From UKL13-2 sp038236905 (lineage in GTDB: Bacteria > Pseudomonadota > Gammaproteobacteria > Burkholderiales > Usitatibacteraceae), in NCBI GenBank assembly GCA_038236905.1, contig JBBRZG010000173.1:1-6925 (forward strand): 6,925 nt of DNA. The letters are read 5' to 3'. The position numbers and the translations under genes are program-made. This document shows positions 1 to 5,786 of this stretch, piece by piece. How positions within the stretch are numbered: the stretch's first letter is position 1; the number at the start of each line of letters is the position of its first letter. The notes beneath the pieces were generated by a model that was not told the DNA's origin, did no database searches, and saw nothing but the letters and a program-made list of their open reading frames with translations.

Positions 1-1
1 C

Positions 2-46
2 AAAATTGTTGACCATCTATTTGCGTTGTCCACTGGAGAAATGTGA
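2..46 (+). CDS. Possible C-terminal end of an unidentified upstream gene (partial)
   Basis: The first frame that is open from the left edge reads KIVDHLFALSTGEM and stops at TGA 44-46. That TGA shares its last base with the argB ATG at 46 (TGATG), a typical junction of translationally coupled genes, and the argB ribosome binding site (GGAG, 35-38) lies inside this reading frame. Only 14 codons are visible, so the product cannot be identified; I do not recognise the tail. The stop could be a chance one, and the support is the junction geometry alone. Confidence 0.35.
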   Translation, partial: KIVDHLFALSTGEM

Positions 47-1083
47 TGCCCGAGAAGCCTGTTGCTAAAAAAATATCTAAAGTCGCCGCGACCAAAGCAA
101 CGGCATCCAAAGCACCTAAAACCAAGCGTAGCGCCGAGCAGCGAATCGAGAACGCCGCTGCAGTCATTGCCACTGTCTCCGCCGCGCAAAAAGCCGAAGT
201 GCTGATTGAAGCGCTGCCCTACATTCAAAAATTCTGGGATAGAAACATCGTCGTCAAATATGGCGGCAACGCGATGATCGACGTGGCGTTACAGGAAGAT
301 TTTGCTGAAGACATTACGCTGCTCAAATTGATTGGCATGAATCCAGTTGTCGTCCATGGCGGCGGCCCACAGATCAACAGTCTGCTTGCAAAGATTGGCA
401 AGGAAGGCCAGTTCATTCAGGGCATGCGCGTGACCGACGACGAAACACTCGACGTGGTGGAAATGGTGCTCGGCGGCTTGGTCAATCAGGAAATTGTCAC
501 GCTGATTAATAAAGCAGGCGGCAAGGCGGTCGGCCTCACCGGTAAGGATGGCAATTTCATCCATGCCCGCAAAATGAAGATCACCTCGTCTGAAGATAGA
601 CGCAAGCAAATCGATATCGGCCTCGTCGGCGAAGTGGTGAGGATCGACACCGCCATTATTGATCTGCTCGACACCGAAGATTTCATACCCGTCATCGCCC
701 CGCTGGGCGTGGACGAACACGGTACCGCGTACAACATCAATGCCGATGTCGTCGCTGGCAAAATCGCCATCGCATTGCAAGCTGAAAAACTGATCATCCT
801 CACCAATACCAAAGGCGTGCTTGATAAAAAAGGCAATGTGCTAACCGGTCTGACCGCGGCCATGATTGAGGCCCTGATTAAAGATGGCACCATCTCCGGC
901 GGCATGATTCCGAAAATTGACTTCGCGCTGGATGCAGTCAAAAACGGCGTGAAGACCGCGCACATTATCGACGGCCGCGTACCCCATGCGTTACTGCTGG
1001 AGGTATTAACAAGCGACGGCGTAGGGACGCTAATTCGCGGCGCGGCGGCGAATCGGGGAAGCGGTAGATTGACGACGCGCTAA
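46..1083 (+). CDS. argB: Acetylglutamate kinase with a Lys/Ala-rich N-terminal extension
   Basis: ArgB phosphorylates N-acetyl-L-glutamate with ATP, the second step of cytoplasmic arginine synthesis. Numbering from ATG 46 (345 aa), the amino-acid-kinase fold starts near residue 50. Visible family motifs are VVKYGGNAM (about 69-77, phosphate-binding Lys), VVVHGGGPQI (about 101-110, substrate Gly-rich loop), NINADVVAGK (about 230-239, catalytic Asp) and ISGGMIPKI (about 283-291, nucleotide-site Lys). All key residues are present. GGAG at 35-38 sits seven bases before ATG 46; the GTG at 43 is in frame but worse placed, and ATG 41 is followed at once by a stop. Family members usually run about 260-300 residues. 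The excess is a roughly 48-residue tail rich in Ala, Lys and Thr plus about 15 residues after GTLIRG. Arginine-inhibited homologues carry a mobile N-terminal helix that builds the hexamer, and residues about 45-63 look like that helix. The tail before it has no assigned role. Confidence 0.95.
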   Translation: MPEKPVAKKISKVAATKATASKAPKTKRSAEQRIENAAAVIATVSAAQKAEVLIEALPYIQKFWDRNIVVKYGGNAMIDVALQEDFAEDITLLKLIGMNPVVVHGGGPQINSLLAKIGKEGQFIQGMRVTDDETLDVVEMVLGGLVNQEIVTLINKAGGKAVGLTGKDGNFIHARKMKITSSEDRRKQIDIGLVGEVVRIDTAIIDLLDTEDFIPVIAPLGVDEHGTAYNINADVVAGKIAIALQAEKLIILTNTKGVLDKKGNVLTGLTAAMIEALIKDGTISGGMIPKIDFALDAVKNGVKTAHIIDGRVPHALLLEVLTSDGVGTLIRGAAANRGSGRLTTR

Positions 1084-1086
1084 TAT

Positions 1087-1105
1087 CGCGCGTGCTAACC
1101 GCGCG
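1087..1105 (+). terminator. GC hairpin just behind argB, possible 3' end structure
   Basis: CGCGCG at 1087-1092 pairs perfectly with CGCGCG at 1100-1105 around a seven-base loop (TGCTAAC), starting three bases after the argB stop. The stem is six G-C pairs. It is followed by CTTGAT rather than a T-run, so it is not a textbook intrinsic terminator. It may be a 3' stabilising hairpin or a Rho-associated end. Confidence 0.35.
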
Positions 1106-1163
1106 CTTGATACCAGAATTGTCAACGGTGTTAAAGCGTTTAGGGTGCGTCGAAAGCGAGCGT

Positions 1164-1193
1164 GGCAGCAGGGCAGTAGCATGCTGCCTTATT
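1164..1193 (+). terminator. Second hairpin downstream of argB with a short T-rich tail
   Basis: GGCAGCA at 1164-1170 pairs with TGCTGCC at 1182-1188, giving a seven-base-pair stem and an eleven-base loop, followed by TTATT. An alternative five-pair stem uses GGCAG 1172-1176 with CTGCC 1184-1188. It is a plausible weak terminator about 100 bases behind argB, but the tail is short and interrupted. Confidence 0.25.
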
Positions 1194-1239
1194 GAGCGCC
1201 CCCGGCGGTACATCGAGCGGTCTTTTTGTGTGCGGGTTT

Positions 1240-1318
1240 TGTAGGTCAGGTTGCACAGATACCTGACGTTTTCAATTAGCGACGCCGGTGTCAGGTAGCT
1301 TTCGCAGCCTCACCTACA
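1240..1318. repeat. 79-bp imperfect inverted-repeat element (hairpin/MITE-like)
   Basis: The left arm, 1240-1267, and the right arm, 1290-1318, are reverse complements over nearly their whole length: TGTAGGT, AGG, TGC and TACCTGAC match in order, at least 21 of 28 positions, with one base of length difference and a 22-base loop (1268-1289). The left arm also folds on itself (GTCAGGT 1245-1251 with ACCTGAC 1261-1267), so long and short folds exclude each other. The GTAGGT...ACCTAC ends resemble short dispersed intergenic hairpin repeats common in proteobacteria. No coding potential is visible. A chromosomal repeat or a structured RNA are both possible; I favour a dispersed repeat. Confidence 0.6.
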
Positions 1319-1349
1319 TGAGTGCAGCGTACAAAGAGCAATTCTGTCT

Positions 1350-1398
1350 TGCCGTTTGGGCATTTTTTGCTTCAAACACCGCGCCGGTGCTAGCATTT
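1350..1398 (+). repeat. Left copy of a hairpin / T-run / extended -10 repeat
   Basis: The order is a small hairpin (TGCC 1350-1353, loop GTTTG, GGCA 1359-1362), six Ts (1363-1368), then CAAACACCGCGCC (1373-1385) running into GGTGCTAG (1386-1393) and TTT. A second copy lies exactly 1733 bases downstream at 3083-3131 with no gaps; the 21 bases 1373-1393 match at 18 positions and all three differences are A/G transitions. The hairpin and T-run look like a short terminator. TGCTAGCAT (1388-1396) fits an extended -10 promoter (TG-N-TAnnnT) pointing right. The copies flank the padR-HAAS operon. Confidence 0.5.
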
Positions 1399-1612
1399 TA
1401 GATTCTCCAAACTAACCGCTCCTCACGCCAACCGCGTCGGTCGCCGCGCGCGCTATGCCATTCATCAGCTCGTTTTTTATGTTCTGTCTGTGTGTTTTGC
1501 TGCTAGGAGACGCGATCACATTAGGGTGCGCGGCCTTTAATTTCGGCAAAGGCAAATGCGCCAGACAAATATTAGCGGCCCAACTTTCATTCAAAACCGC
1601 TGAATTTTGCCC

Positions 1613-1647
1613 TTGACAACCAAACCCTGTGCAATATACAGTGTGCG
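1613..1647 (+). promoter_or_regulatory. Sigma-70 promoter of the padR-HAAS operon
   Basis: A perfect -35 box TTGACA (1613-1618) is followed after 16 bases by TATACA (1635-1640), a good -10 box. Transcription should start around 1647, leaving a leader of about 53 bases before the padR ATG at 1700. This is the best promoter in the window and the only clear one upstream of padR. The -10 box and the predicted start point lie inside a 39-bp palindrome, which suggests repression by blocking RNA polymerase. Confidence 0.7.
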
Positions 1648-1666
1648 TCACATTGTGTATGACACA
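1628..1666. promoter_or_regulatory. 39-bp palindrome, probable PadR operator
   Basis: Centred on base 1647, 14 of 19 base pairs are symmetric. TGTG 1628-1631 mirrors CACA 1663-1666, AAT-ACA (1634-1640) mirrors TGT-TAT (1654-1660), and TGTG 1642-1645 mirrors CACA 1649-1652. It can also be read as three small palindromes centred at 1634, 1647 and 1660, exactly 13 bases apart; the third, TGTGT-ATG-ACACA, is perfect. It covers the -10 box and the likely start point. PadR proteins are dimers that often repress their own gene through such sites, so PadR binding is a reasonable inference rather than something the sequence proves. Confidence 0.6.
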
Positions 1667-1699
1667 CAGGCTTTGAACTGAAAGTGAATTGACACGCGA

Positions 1700-2059
1700 A
1701 TGGAAGCCGATTTATTTGAAAAACTGCGACTTGAGCTGCGGCGAGGCAGCTTAACTCTAGCTGTATTGGTTCAGCTCAGAAGTGAGCACTACGGCTACAC
1801 CTTGCGTAAGGCGCTCGCGGCGCATGGCCTGGATATTGATGAGGGCACGCTTTATCCGCTGTTACGGCGGCTGGAAACACAAGGCTTGTTGACCAGCGAA
1901 TGGCGTGAGGAAGATAAACGTAACAAGCGTTTCTACATCCTCTCTGAGGAAGGCAAACCCATCCTCGATCAATTGCTTCAGGAATGGCGCGAAATTGATG
2001 CCGCGCTTACCAGCATTCACCATGCCGACGCGTCTGCACACGCGGCTGGCACCAAATAA
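1700..2059 (+). CDS. PadR-family transcriptional regulator
   Basis: This is a 119-residue DNA-binding regulator of the short PadR subfamily. A winged helix-turn-helix fills residues 15-80: RRGSLTLAVLVQL forms the first helix, HYGYTLRKAL (30-39) the second, EGTLYPLLRRLETQGLL (48-64) the recognition helix with the family's hallmark GTLYPLLRRLE, and SEWREEDKRNKRFYIL (66-81) the basic wing. A short helix (about 82-107) should form the dimer interface. It probably represses its own operon through the palindrome at 1628-1666. No strong ribosome binding site precedes ATG 1700 (only AAAGTGA, about 12 bases away), so expression may be low. The stop codon overlaps the ribosome binding site of the next gene. 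PadR proteins paired with HAAS or ABC membrane proteins are common; the signal sensed here is unknown. Confidence 0.93.
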   Translation: MEADLFEKLRLELRRGSLTLAVLVQLRSEHYGYTLRKALAAHGLDIDEGTLYPLLRRLETQGLLTSEWREEDKRNKRFYILSEEGKPILDQLLQEWREIDAALTSIHHADASAHAAGTK

Positions 2060-2063
2060 GGAA
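2057..2063 (+). promoter_or_regulatory. Ribosome binding site overlapping the padR stop, decides the HAAS start
   Basis: TAAGGAA contains the padR stop codon (TAA 2057-2059) and a good Shine-Dalgarno core (AAGGA). It lies about nine bases before ATG 2072 but only two or three bases before ATG 2066, so 2072 is the better start. The shared bases suggest that translation of the two genes is coupled. Confidence 0.65.
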
Positions 2064-2071
2064 TCATGGCC

Positions 2072-3052
2072 ATGGAACTCGTTGATCGGTACCTCAATGC
2101 GATAAAAGGCTATCTGCCGCAGAATGAAAAAACGCCGCAGGACGACATCATCGCGGAACTGAAAGACAGCCTGCTTTCGCGCATTGAGGAGCGCGAATCC
2201 GAACTCGGACGCGCGCTTAGCGCGGCGGAGCAACAGGCGATCGTGAAAGAAAACGGGCATCCGATGCTCGTCGCCAGCCGCTATTTGCCCCAACAATATT
2301 TGATCGGACCCAGCCTATTTCCGTTTTGGCTGATGGCGTTGCGCGCGATGTTGATTGGGGTCGGCGCGGTGTATGGTGCGCTGGCGTTGATTAGCCTTCT
2401 TACGCATGGAAACATCGTGCAGGCATCCATTCAGACGGTTGTGGGATTTTGGGAGACGGGCTTATTCTGGGCCGCAGTTATCACGCTGATATTTTGGTTT
2501 TTCGAGCGCAATCAGGTTCGCTTTGGTTTCCTCGATAACTGGCAACCCGCCAAGCTCGCCGCCACTGAAGGCGGCTTTCATATCAAGCGCGGTGAGTCGT
2601 TATTCGAAATTGTAATCGGCGCATTGTTTATCGCTTGGTGGTGGGGCGCGCTGAGCTTTCCCACGTCGTTTTCGCATTTTGGCAAACCGGTCTCGTTCGC
2701 CATGTCGACGAGCTGGAATCCGTATTGGTGGGGCATTCTTGCGCTCGCGGTATGGTGGCTGTTGCTATCCGTCGCCAGTTTTATATCGCCCTATTTGAAA
2801 TGGGATCGCCTGCTGTTACGTATTTTGTTGAACGTCATCAGCATCGGGCTTTTGTATTCTCTGGCGCAGCAGGAAGTACTAATCGTCGTCGATGGCGGCG
2901 GCAGCGGTGTTGGTGTTGGGGTCGACATCGGCAAATACGGCAACGCGCAGGTGCGTTTGAATGAGCTGCTCCGCGGACTATTTATCGTGCTCGCGATAAT
3001 CTGGTCATATGAAATTTTCGTGGACGTGCGGCGGTGGCTGCGGCTGAAATAA
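2072..3052 (+). CDS. HAAS-domain-like multipass membrane protein, PadR partner
   Basis: This is a 326-residue protein whose exact function is not known. Residues about 1-80 are soluble and helical: MELVDRYLNAIKGYLP, then IIAELKDSLLSRIEERESELGR and LSAAEQQAIVKENGHPMLVASRYLPQQYLIGP. This is the pattern of the HAAS/DUF1700-type domain often found beside PadR regulators. It is followed by about six hydrophobic segments (roughly 82-110, 126-144, 176-195, 217-239, 245-263, 297-316), rich in Trp (WWW, WW, WW). A Gly-rich loop, DGGGSGVGVGVDIG (about 274-287), joins segments five and six. An in-frame ATG at 2066 would add two residues, but the ribosome binding site fits 2072. It lies 12 bases behind padR and must be co-transcribed. 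It may sense or transmit an envelope signal, or be the target kept in check by PadR; neither is shown by the sequence. There is no ABC ATPase in the neighbourhood. Confidence 0.85.
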   Translation: MELVDRYLNAIKGYLPQNEKTPQDDIIAELKDSLLSRIEERESELGRALSAAEQQAIVKENGHPMLVASRYLPQQYLIGPSLFPFWLMALRAMLIGVGAVYGALALISLLTHGNIVQASIQTVVGFWETGLFWAAVITLIFWFFERNQVRFGFLDNWQPAKLAATEGGFHIKRGESLFEIVIGALFIAWWWGALSFPTSFSHFGKPVSFAMSTSWNPYWWGILALAVWWLLLSVASFISPYLKWDRLLLRILLNVISIGLLYSLAQQEVLIVVDGGGSGVGVGVDIGKYGNAQVRLNELLRGLFIVLAIIWSYEIFVDVRRWLRLK

Positions 3053-3082
3053 AGAACTTCAAGAGTAAACCTAGCATTGACG

Positions 3083-3131
3083 GGTCGTTCTGACCATATT
3101 TTCCCCAAACGCCGCACCAGTGCTAGAGTTT
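3083..3131 (+). repeat. Right copy of the hairpin / T-run / extended -10 repeat; possible operon terminator
   Basis: GGTC 3083-3086 pairs with GACC 3092-3095 around GTTCT and is followed by ATATTTT, a weak terminator 30 bases behind the HAAS gene stop. CAAACGCCGCACC (3106-3118) then runs into AGTGCTAG (3119-3126) and a TTT. Aligned to 1350-1398 without gaps, two of the four stem pairs differ and both changes keep pairing (T-A to G-C, C-G to T-A). TGCTAGAGT (3121-3129) again fits an extended -10 box. If active, a transcript from it would run antisense into the end of clsB. Confidence 0.5.
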
Positions 3132-3137
3132 CAAAAC

Positions 3138-4388
3138 CTATCCCAACCAATCACTCTTCACCCCGATCCAACCCGTCGCCAAACGGGCGAAGCCATAGGC
3201 GAGCCAATTTGCTATGCGCTGCGTAAACGGGCGGCGTTGCCAATCGGCGGGGTCGAACTGGCGTGCGCCGTTTTTGATTTCACCGAATACGGATGCGCTT
3301 AGTTCGCGGGCAAAGGCTTCGTCCAGGACGACAATATTTGCCTCGCGGTTTAAAAACAAACTAAACGGATCGAGGTTGCTAGAGCCAACCGTAGACCATT
3401 GATCGTCGATAGTGGCGACTTTGCCATGCATCATCGATTTTTCGTATTCGTAAATTTTGATGCCCGCACCGAGCAGTTGTTCATACAGCGCGCGCGTGGC
3501 CATTTGCAGCAGCAGGTGGTCGGCGCGACCTTGCAGTAACAATGTGACTTCTACGCCACGCGCGGCGGCGGCGCGCAGCTCCCGGCGGAAACGGCGGCCG
3601 GGTAAAAAATAGGAATTCACAATCAATATTTTTTTCTGCGCGGCGATGATCGCGTCGAGATAGGCATCCTCGATTTGGCGGCGATTTCGGAAATTATCGC
3701 GGGCTAAAAATTGCGCGCGCATGCTTCCTGCCCGGGCCTCATGCTGGCTCGCTTTGGCGGCGTTAATAAGCGCCGCACGCTGCGCTTTTGCGAGCTCCAA
3801 TTCTGGTTGCGGTCGCCGCAACCAGCGGCGAAGTTCAGCTTTCGCGCCGCGCTTGCGCGCGCTCCACCACGACACCAGTTTCCAGAGACGCTCGGTGGCG
3901 TGATAGATATTGGCCACCACCGGGCCTTCAACTTGAACCGCGTAGTCGTACCGCGGGAATTCGGACAGGCTTTCAGTGAAATCATCAATCAAATTAATCC
4001 CGCCGACATACGCGATCCGCGCGTCAATGATGGCGATCTTGCGATGGGTACGGCGCAAATGCGCACGCCGCAAACTAAGCCAGCGATAGTCGGGACGAAA
4101 CACCAGCACGGTGACCCCAGCAGCGCGAAGCTCGGTAAAAAATTCTGGATTAGTTTCATGCGAACCAAAGCCATCGATCAGCACCCGCGTCGCGACGCCG
4201 CGTTTCACGGCGCGTTTGAGCGCATCGGCGATGGCGACACCGCTGCGATCATCACCAAAAATATAGGTCTCGATGCGGATTTCAAACTTCGCCGCATCAA
4301 TGCTGCTGATCAACGCCGGAAACAGGTCACCACCATTTTTTAGCAGCGTAACGTGATTGCCGGTCTTGATGCCGTTGGCCGCATCCAT
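3138..4388 (-). CDS. clsB: Cardiolipin synthase B, phospholipase D superfamily
   Basis: ClsB-type enzymes join phosphatidylglycerol molecules (or related donors) into cardiolipin at the inner membrane. Both phospholipase D active-site motifs are complete: HRKIAIIDARIAYVGGIN (His115, Lys117, Asp122 counting from ATG 4388) and HGKVATIDDQWSTVGSSN (His321, Lys323, Asp328). The opening GIKTGNHVTLLKNGGDLFPAL and IRIETYIFGDD match the N-terminal part of the family. From ATG 4388 the protein is 416 residues, close to the 413 of E. coli ClsB, and starts 19 bases after the preceding gene. ATGs at 4442 and 4493 extend it by 18 or 35 residues but overlap the upstream gene and fall outside the conserved part; none of the three has a clear ribosome binding site. 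It is the last gene of a - strand operon behind the EEP phosphatase, the same order as ybhP-clsB in E. coli. The C-terminal WLAYGFARLATGWIG may touch the membrane. Confidence 0.93.
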   Translation of the reverse strand: MDAANGIKTGNHVTLLKNGGDLFPALISSIDAAKFEIRIETYIFGDDRSGVAIADALKRAVKRGVATRVLIDGFGSHETNPEFFTELRAAGVTVLVFRPDYRWLSLRRAHLRRTHRKIAIIDARIAYVGGINLIDDFTESLSEFPRYDYAVQVEGPVVANIYHATERLWKLVSWWSARKRGAKAELRRWLRRPQPELELAKAQRAALINAAKASQHEARAGSMRAQFLARDNFRNRRQIEDAYLDAIIAAQKKILIVNSYFLPGRRFRRELRAAAARGVEVTLLLQGRADHLLLQMATRALYEQLLGAGIKIYEYEKSMMHGKVATIDDQWSTVGSSNLDPFSLFLNREANIVVLDEAFARELSASVFGEIKNGARQFDPADWQRRPFTQRIANWLAYGFARLATGWIGVKSDWLG

Positions 4389-4407
4389 GTCAAAGTATGC
4401 GGCAGTG

Positions 4408-5229
4408 CTAGCCGTGAACAGGCGGCGCTGCCAACGGAGCATCGGCTGAACTTGTTTGGCCCTCGCGCGTGAAGCGCACTGCCAGCCCGACATGATCCGA
4501 TAGACCGCGCCATTTCACGCCGTCAATCGCGCCATGTAGCCTGAGCACTTCTTCAATATTCACGCCACGCACATAGATGCGGTCCAGCGTGAGCATCGGG
4601 AAAATCGCCGGAAAGGTGCGTGCAGGCTTGCCTTGAATTTCTTCAAATACTTCGCGCAAGCCGAGCTCGCGTTTCAACACCGCCGAAATGCCGCCGCGCT
4701 TGCTTCGCCAGTCGTTAAAATCACCCGCCACCACCACAGGTGCATCGCTCGGCACACTATGTCCCAGGAATTCAATCAAGCGATCAATCTGCATGGTGCG
4801 GCTTTGCTGGAACAAGCCCAGATGCACGCACACACAAGTGAGCGGCACGTCCCAGCCGGGCACGTCAATGCGTGCCAGCAAATGGCCGCGCGATTCAAAA
4901 CGATGATGCGAGACATCCTGATTCGTCCAATTGACTACAGGGAAAGCCGACAAAATTGCATTGCCGTGATCGCTATGCTGATTTTTCGCATTGACGCCAT
5001 ACACGATGTCCTGGTAGCGCCCCTCGGCAATATGCTCGTGCTGGGTAAGCTCCGGCCAGTCCTCGAATTTCGCTTCATTTTTGGTGTGGCCACCCTGCAC
5101 TTCTTGCAAAAAAACAATATCCGCATCCAGCGCATGCAGCTTCTCGCGCACCTCGTGAATCACCAGTTTTCGATTCAGTGGGCTTAAGCCTTTATGAATA
5201 TTGTAGGTGGCGAGGGTGAGGGATTTCAT
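4408..5229 (-). CDS. Endonuclease/exonuclease/phosphatase family protein, YbhP-like
   Basis: This is a 273-residue metal-dependent phosphoesterase of the EEP fold (the DNase I / AP-endonuclease / inositol phosphatase superfamily). The catalytic set is complete and in order: Asn10 in TYNIHKG, Glu43 in FLQEVQ, His136 in CVHLGL, Asp170 and Asn172 in AGDFND, Asp216 in TLDRIYV, and Asp245-His246 in LSDHVGL. The substrate cannot be read from the sequence. Its fixed place before clsB, as with E. coli ybhP, suggests a phospholipid or phosphodiester substrate rather than DNA repair, but that is inference. The start overlaps the nudB stop by four bases (ATGA), so translation is probably coupled. The last 20 residues (after AVRFTRE) are a low-complexity Ala/Pro tail beyond the fold. 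No signal peptide is visible. Confidence 0.9.
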   Translation of the reverse strand: MKSLTLATYNIHKGLSPLNRKLVIHEVREKLHALDADIVFLQEVQGGHTKNEAKFEDWPELTQHEHIAEGRYQDIVYGVNAKNQHSDHGNAILSAFPVVNWTNQDVSHHRFESRGHLLARIDVPGWDVPLTCVCVHLGLFQQSRTMQIDRLIEFLGHSVPSDAPVVVAGDFNDWRSKRGGISAVLKRELGLREVFEEIQGKPARTFPAIFPMLTLDRIYVRGVNIEEVLRLHGAIDGVKWRGLSDHVGLAVRFTREGQTSSADAPLAAPPVHG

Positions 5230-5735
5230 TTGGTTGGCGATGCCGACAAACGATTCGGCAAGCTCAAAATCGCGTCACGATTGGTAGGCGAAAAGCACAG
5301 GGCCGCCGCCTTTTCATAAGGCAGCCACACATGCTGCAAATGCTCACGCGGCGCGAGTGCAATCGGCACGCGGCCTGCCACCTCCAGGCCAAAAGCATGC
5401 TCATCGTTATGCGTCACGCCGGGCGCATAGCGGTGCCGCCAAATCGGGAAAATCTCATACACATTTTTCTGCTGCCAGTCCGTTAATGCGTGCTCAGCCG
5501 CGATCAAACCCGTTTCCTCCGCCAACTCACGGGCCGCTGTTTCGGCTAGCGATTCGCCTTCGTCCTGGCTGCCGGTCACGGACTGCCAAAATCCCACTCG
5601 ATCGGCACGCTCGATCAACAGCACCTCGAATGCGGGCGTGTAAATCACGATCAGGGTGGAACGGGGAATTTTGAATGGCTTCGGCGTATCGGAAATCGAA
5701 GGGTTGGAAGGCGATGGAGCAGGTTTGGCGTTCAT
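5226..5735 (-). CDS. nudB: Nudix hydrolase, dihydroneopterin triphosphate pyrophosphatase (NudB-like)
   Basis: NudB removes pyrophosphate from dihydroneopterin triphosphate in folate synthesis. Numbering from ATG 5735 (169 aa), a perfect Nudix box (G-x5-E-x7-RE-x2-EE-x-G-L) spans residues 55-77: it opens GSQDEGE and ends RELAEETGL. KIPRSTLIVIYTP (22-34) and IERADRVGFWQSVTG (41-55) are typical of the NudB branch, as is the C-terminal EHLQHVWLPYEKA. An in-frame GTG at 5765 would add ten residues; ATG 5735 is preferred because the first 20 residues are already a variable Pro/Ser-rich leader, and neither start has a clear ribosome binding site. It is the first gene of the operon and overlaps the next gene by four bases. 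E. coli NudB is about 150 residues, so the length fits with a short added N-terminus. Confidence 0.88.
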   Translation of the reverse strand: MNAKPAPSPSNPSISDTPKPFKIPRSTLIVIYTPAFEVLLIERADRVGFWQSVTGSQDEGESLAETAARELAEETGLIAAEHALTDWQQKNVYEIFPIWRHRYAPGVTHNDEHAFGLEVAGRVPIALAPREHLQHVWLPYEKAAALCFSPTNRDAILSLPNRLSASPTK

Positions 5736-5786
5736 ATGGGATGTCAAAATCGTCGGCAAATTCACGGGGAAATCAATGATAGCGAT

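Noticed and set aside
289..965. Long - strand ORFs inside argB
   Set aside because: They lie opposite a fully conserved acetylglutamate kinase and show no domain of their own.
1455..1616. A 53-codon + strand ORF with a hydrophobic N-terminus (MPFISSFFMFCLCVLLLG) downstream of the left repeat's promoter-like box
   Set aside because: No ribosome binding site, the second half is not protein-like, and its stop lies within the padR -35 box. It is best explained as chance, though a ribosome-profiling signal would revive it.
1412..1651. 79-codon - strand ORF across the padR promoter region
   Set aside because: It covers the promoter and operator of padR, has no recognisable domain, and no ribosome binding site was seen.
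3071..3078. CTAGCATT at 3071-3078 repeating the one at 1390-1397
   Set aside because: It is only eight bases, off the register of the 1733-base repeat, and unsupported by flanking similarity.
1350..3131. Reading the flanking repeats as att sites of an integrated element
   Set aside because: There is no integrase, transposase or tRNA nearby, and the copies differ at many positions outside the core. The pattern fits related regulatory elements at least as well.
3711..4343. 210-codon + strand ORF opposite clsB
   Set aside because: It is antisense to a complete phospholipase D gene with both active-site motifs; its composition reflects the coding bias of clsB.
4633..5187. 184-codon + strand ORF opposite the EEP gene
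   Set aside because: The opposite strand carries every catalytic motif of the EEP fold, so this is a shadow frame.
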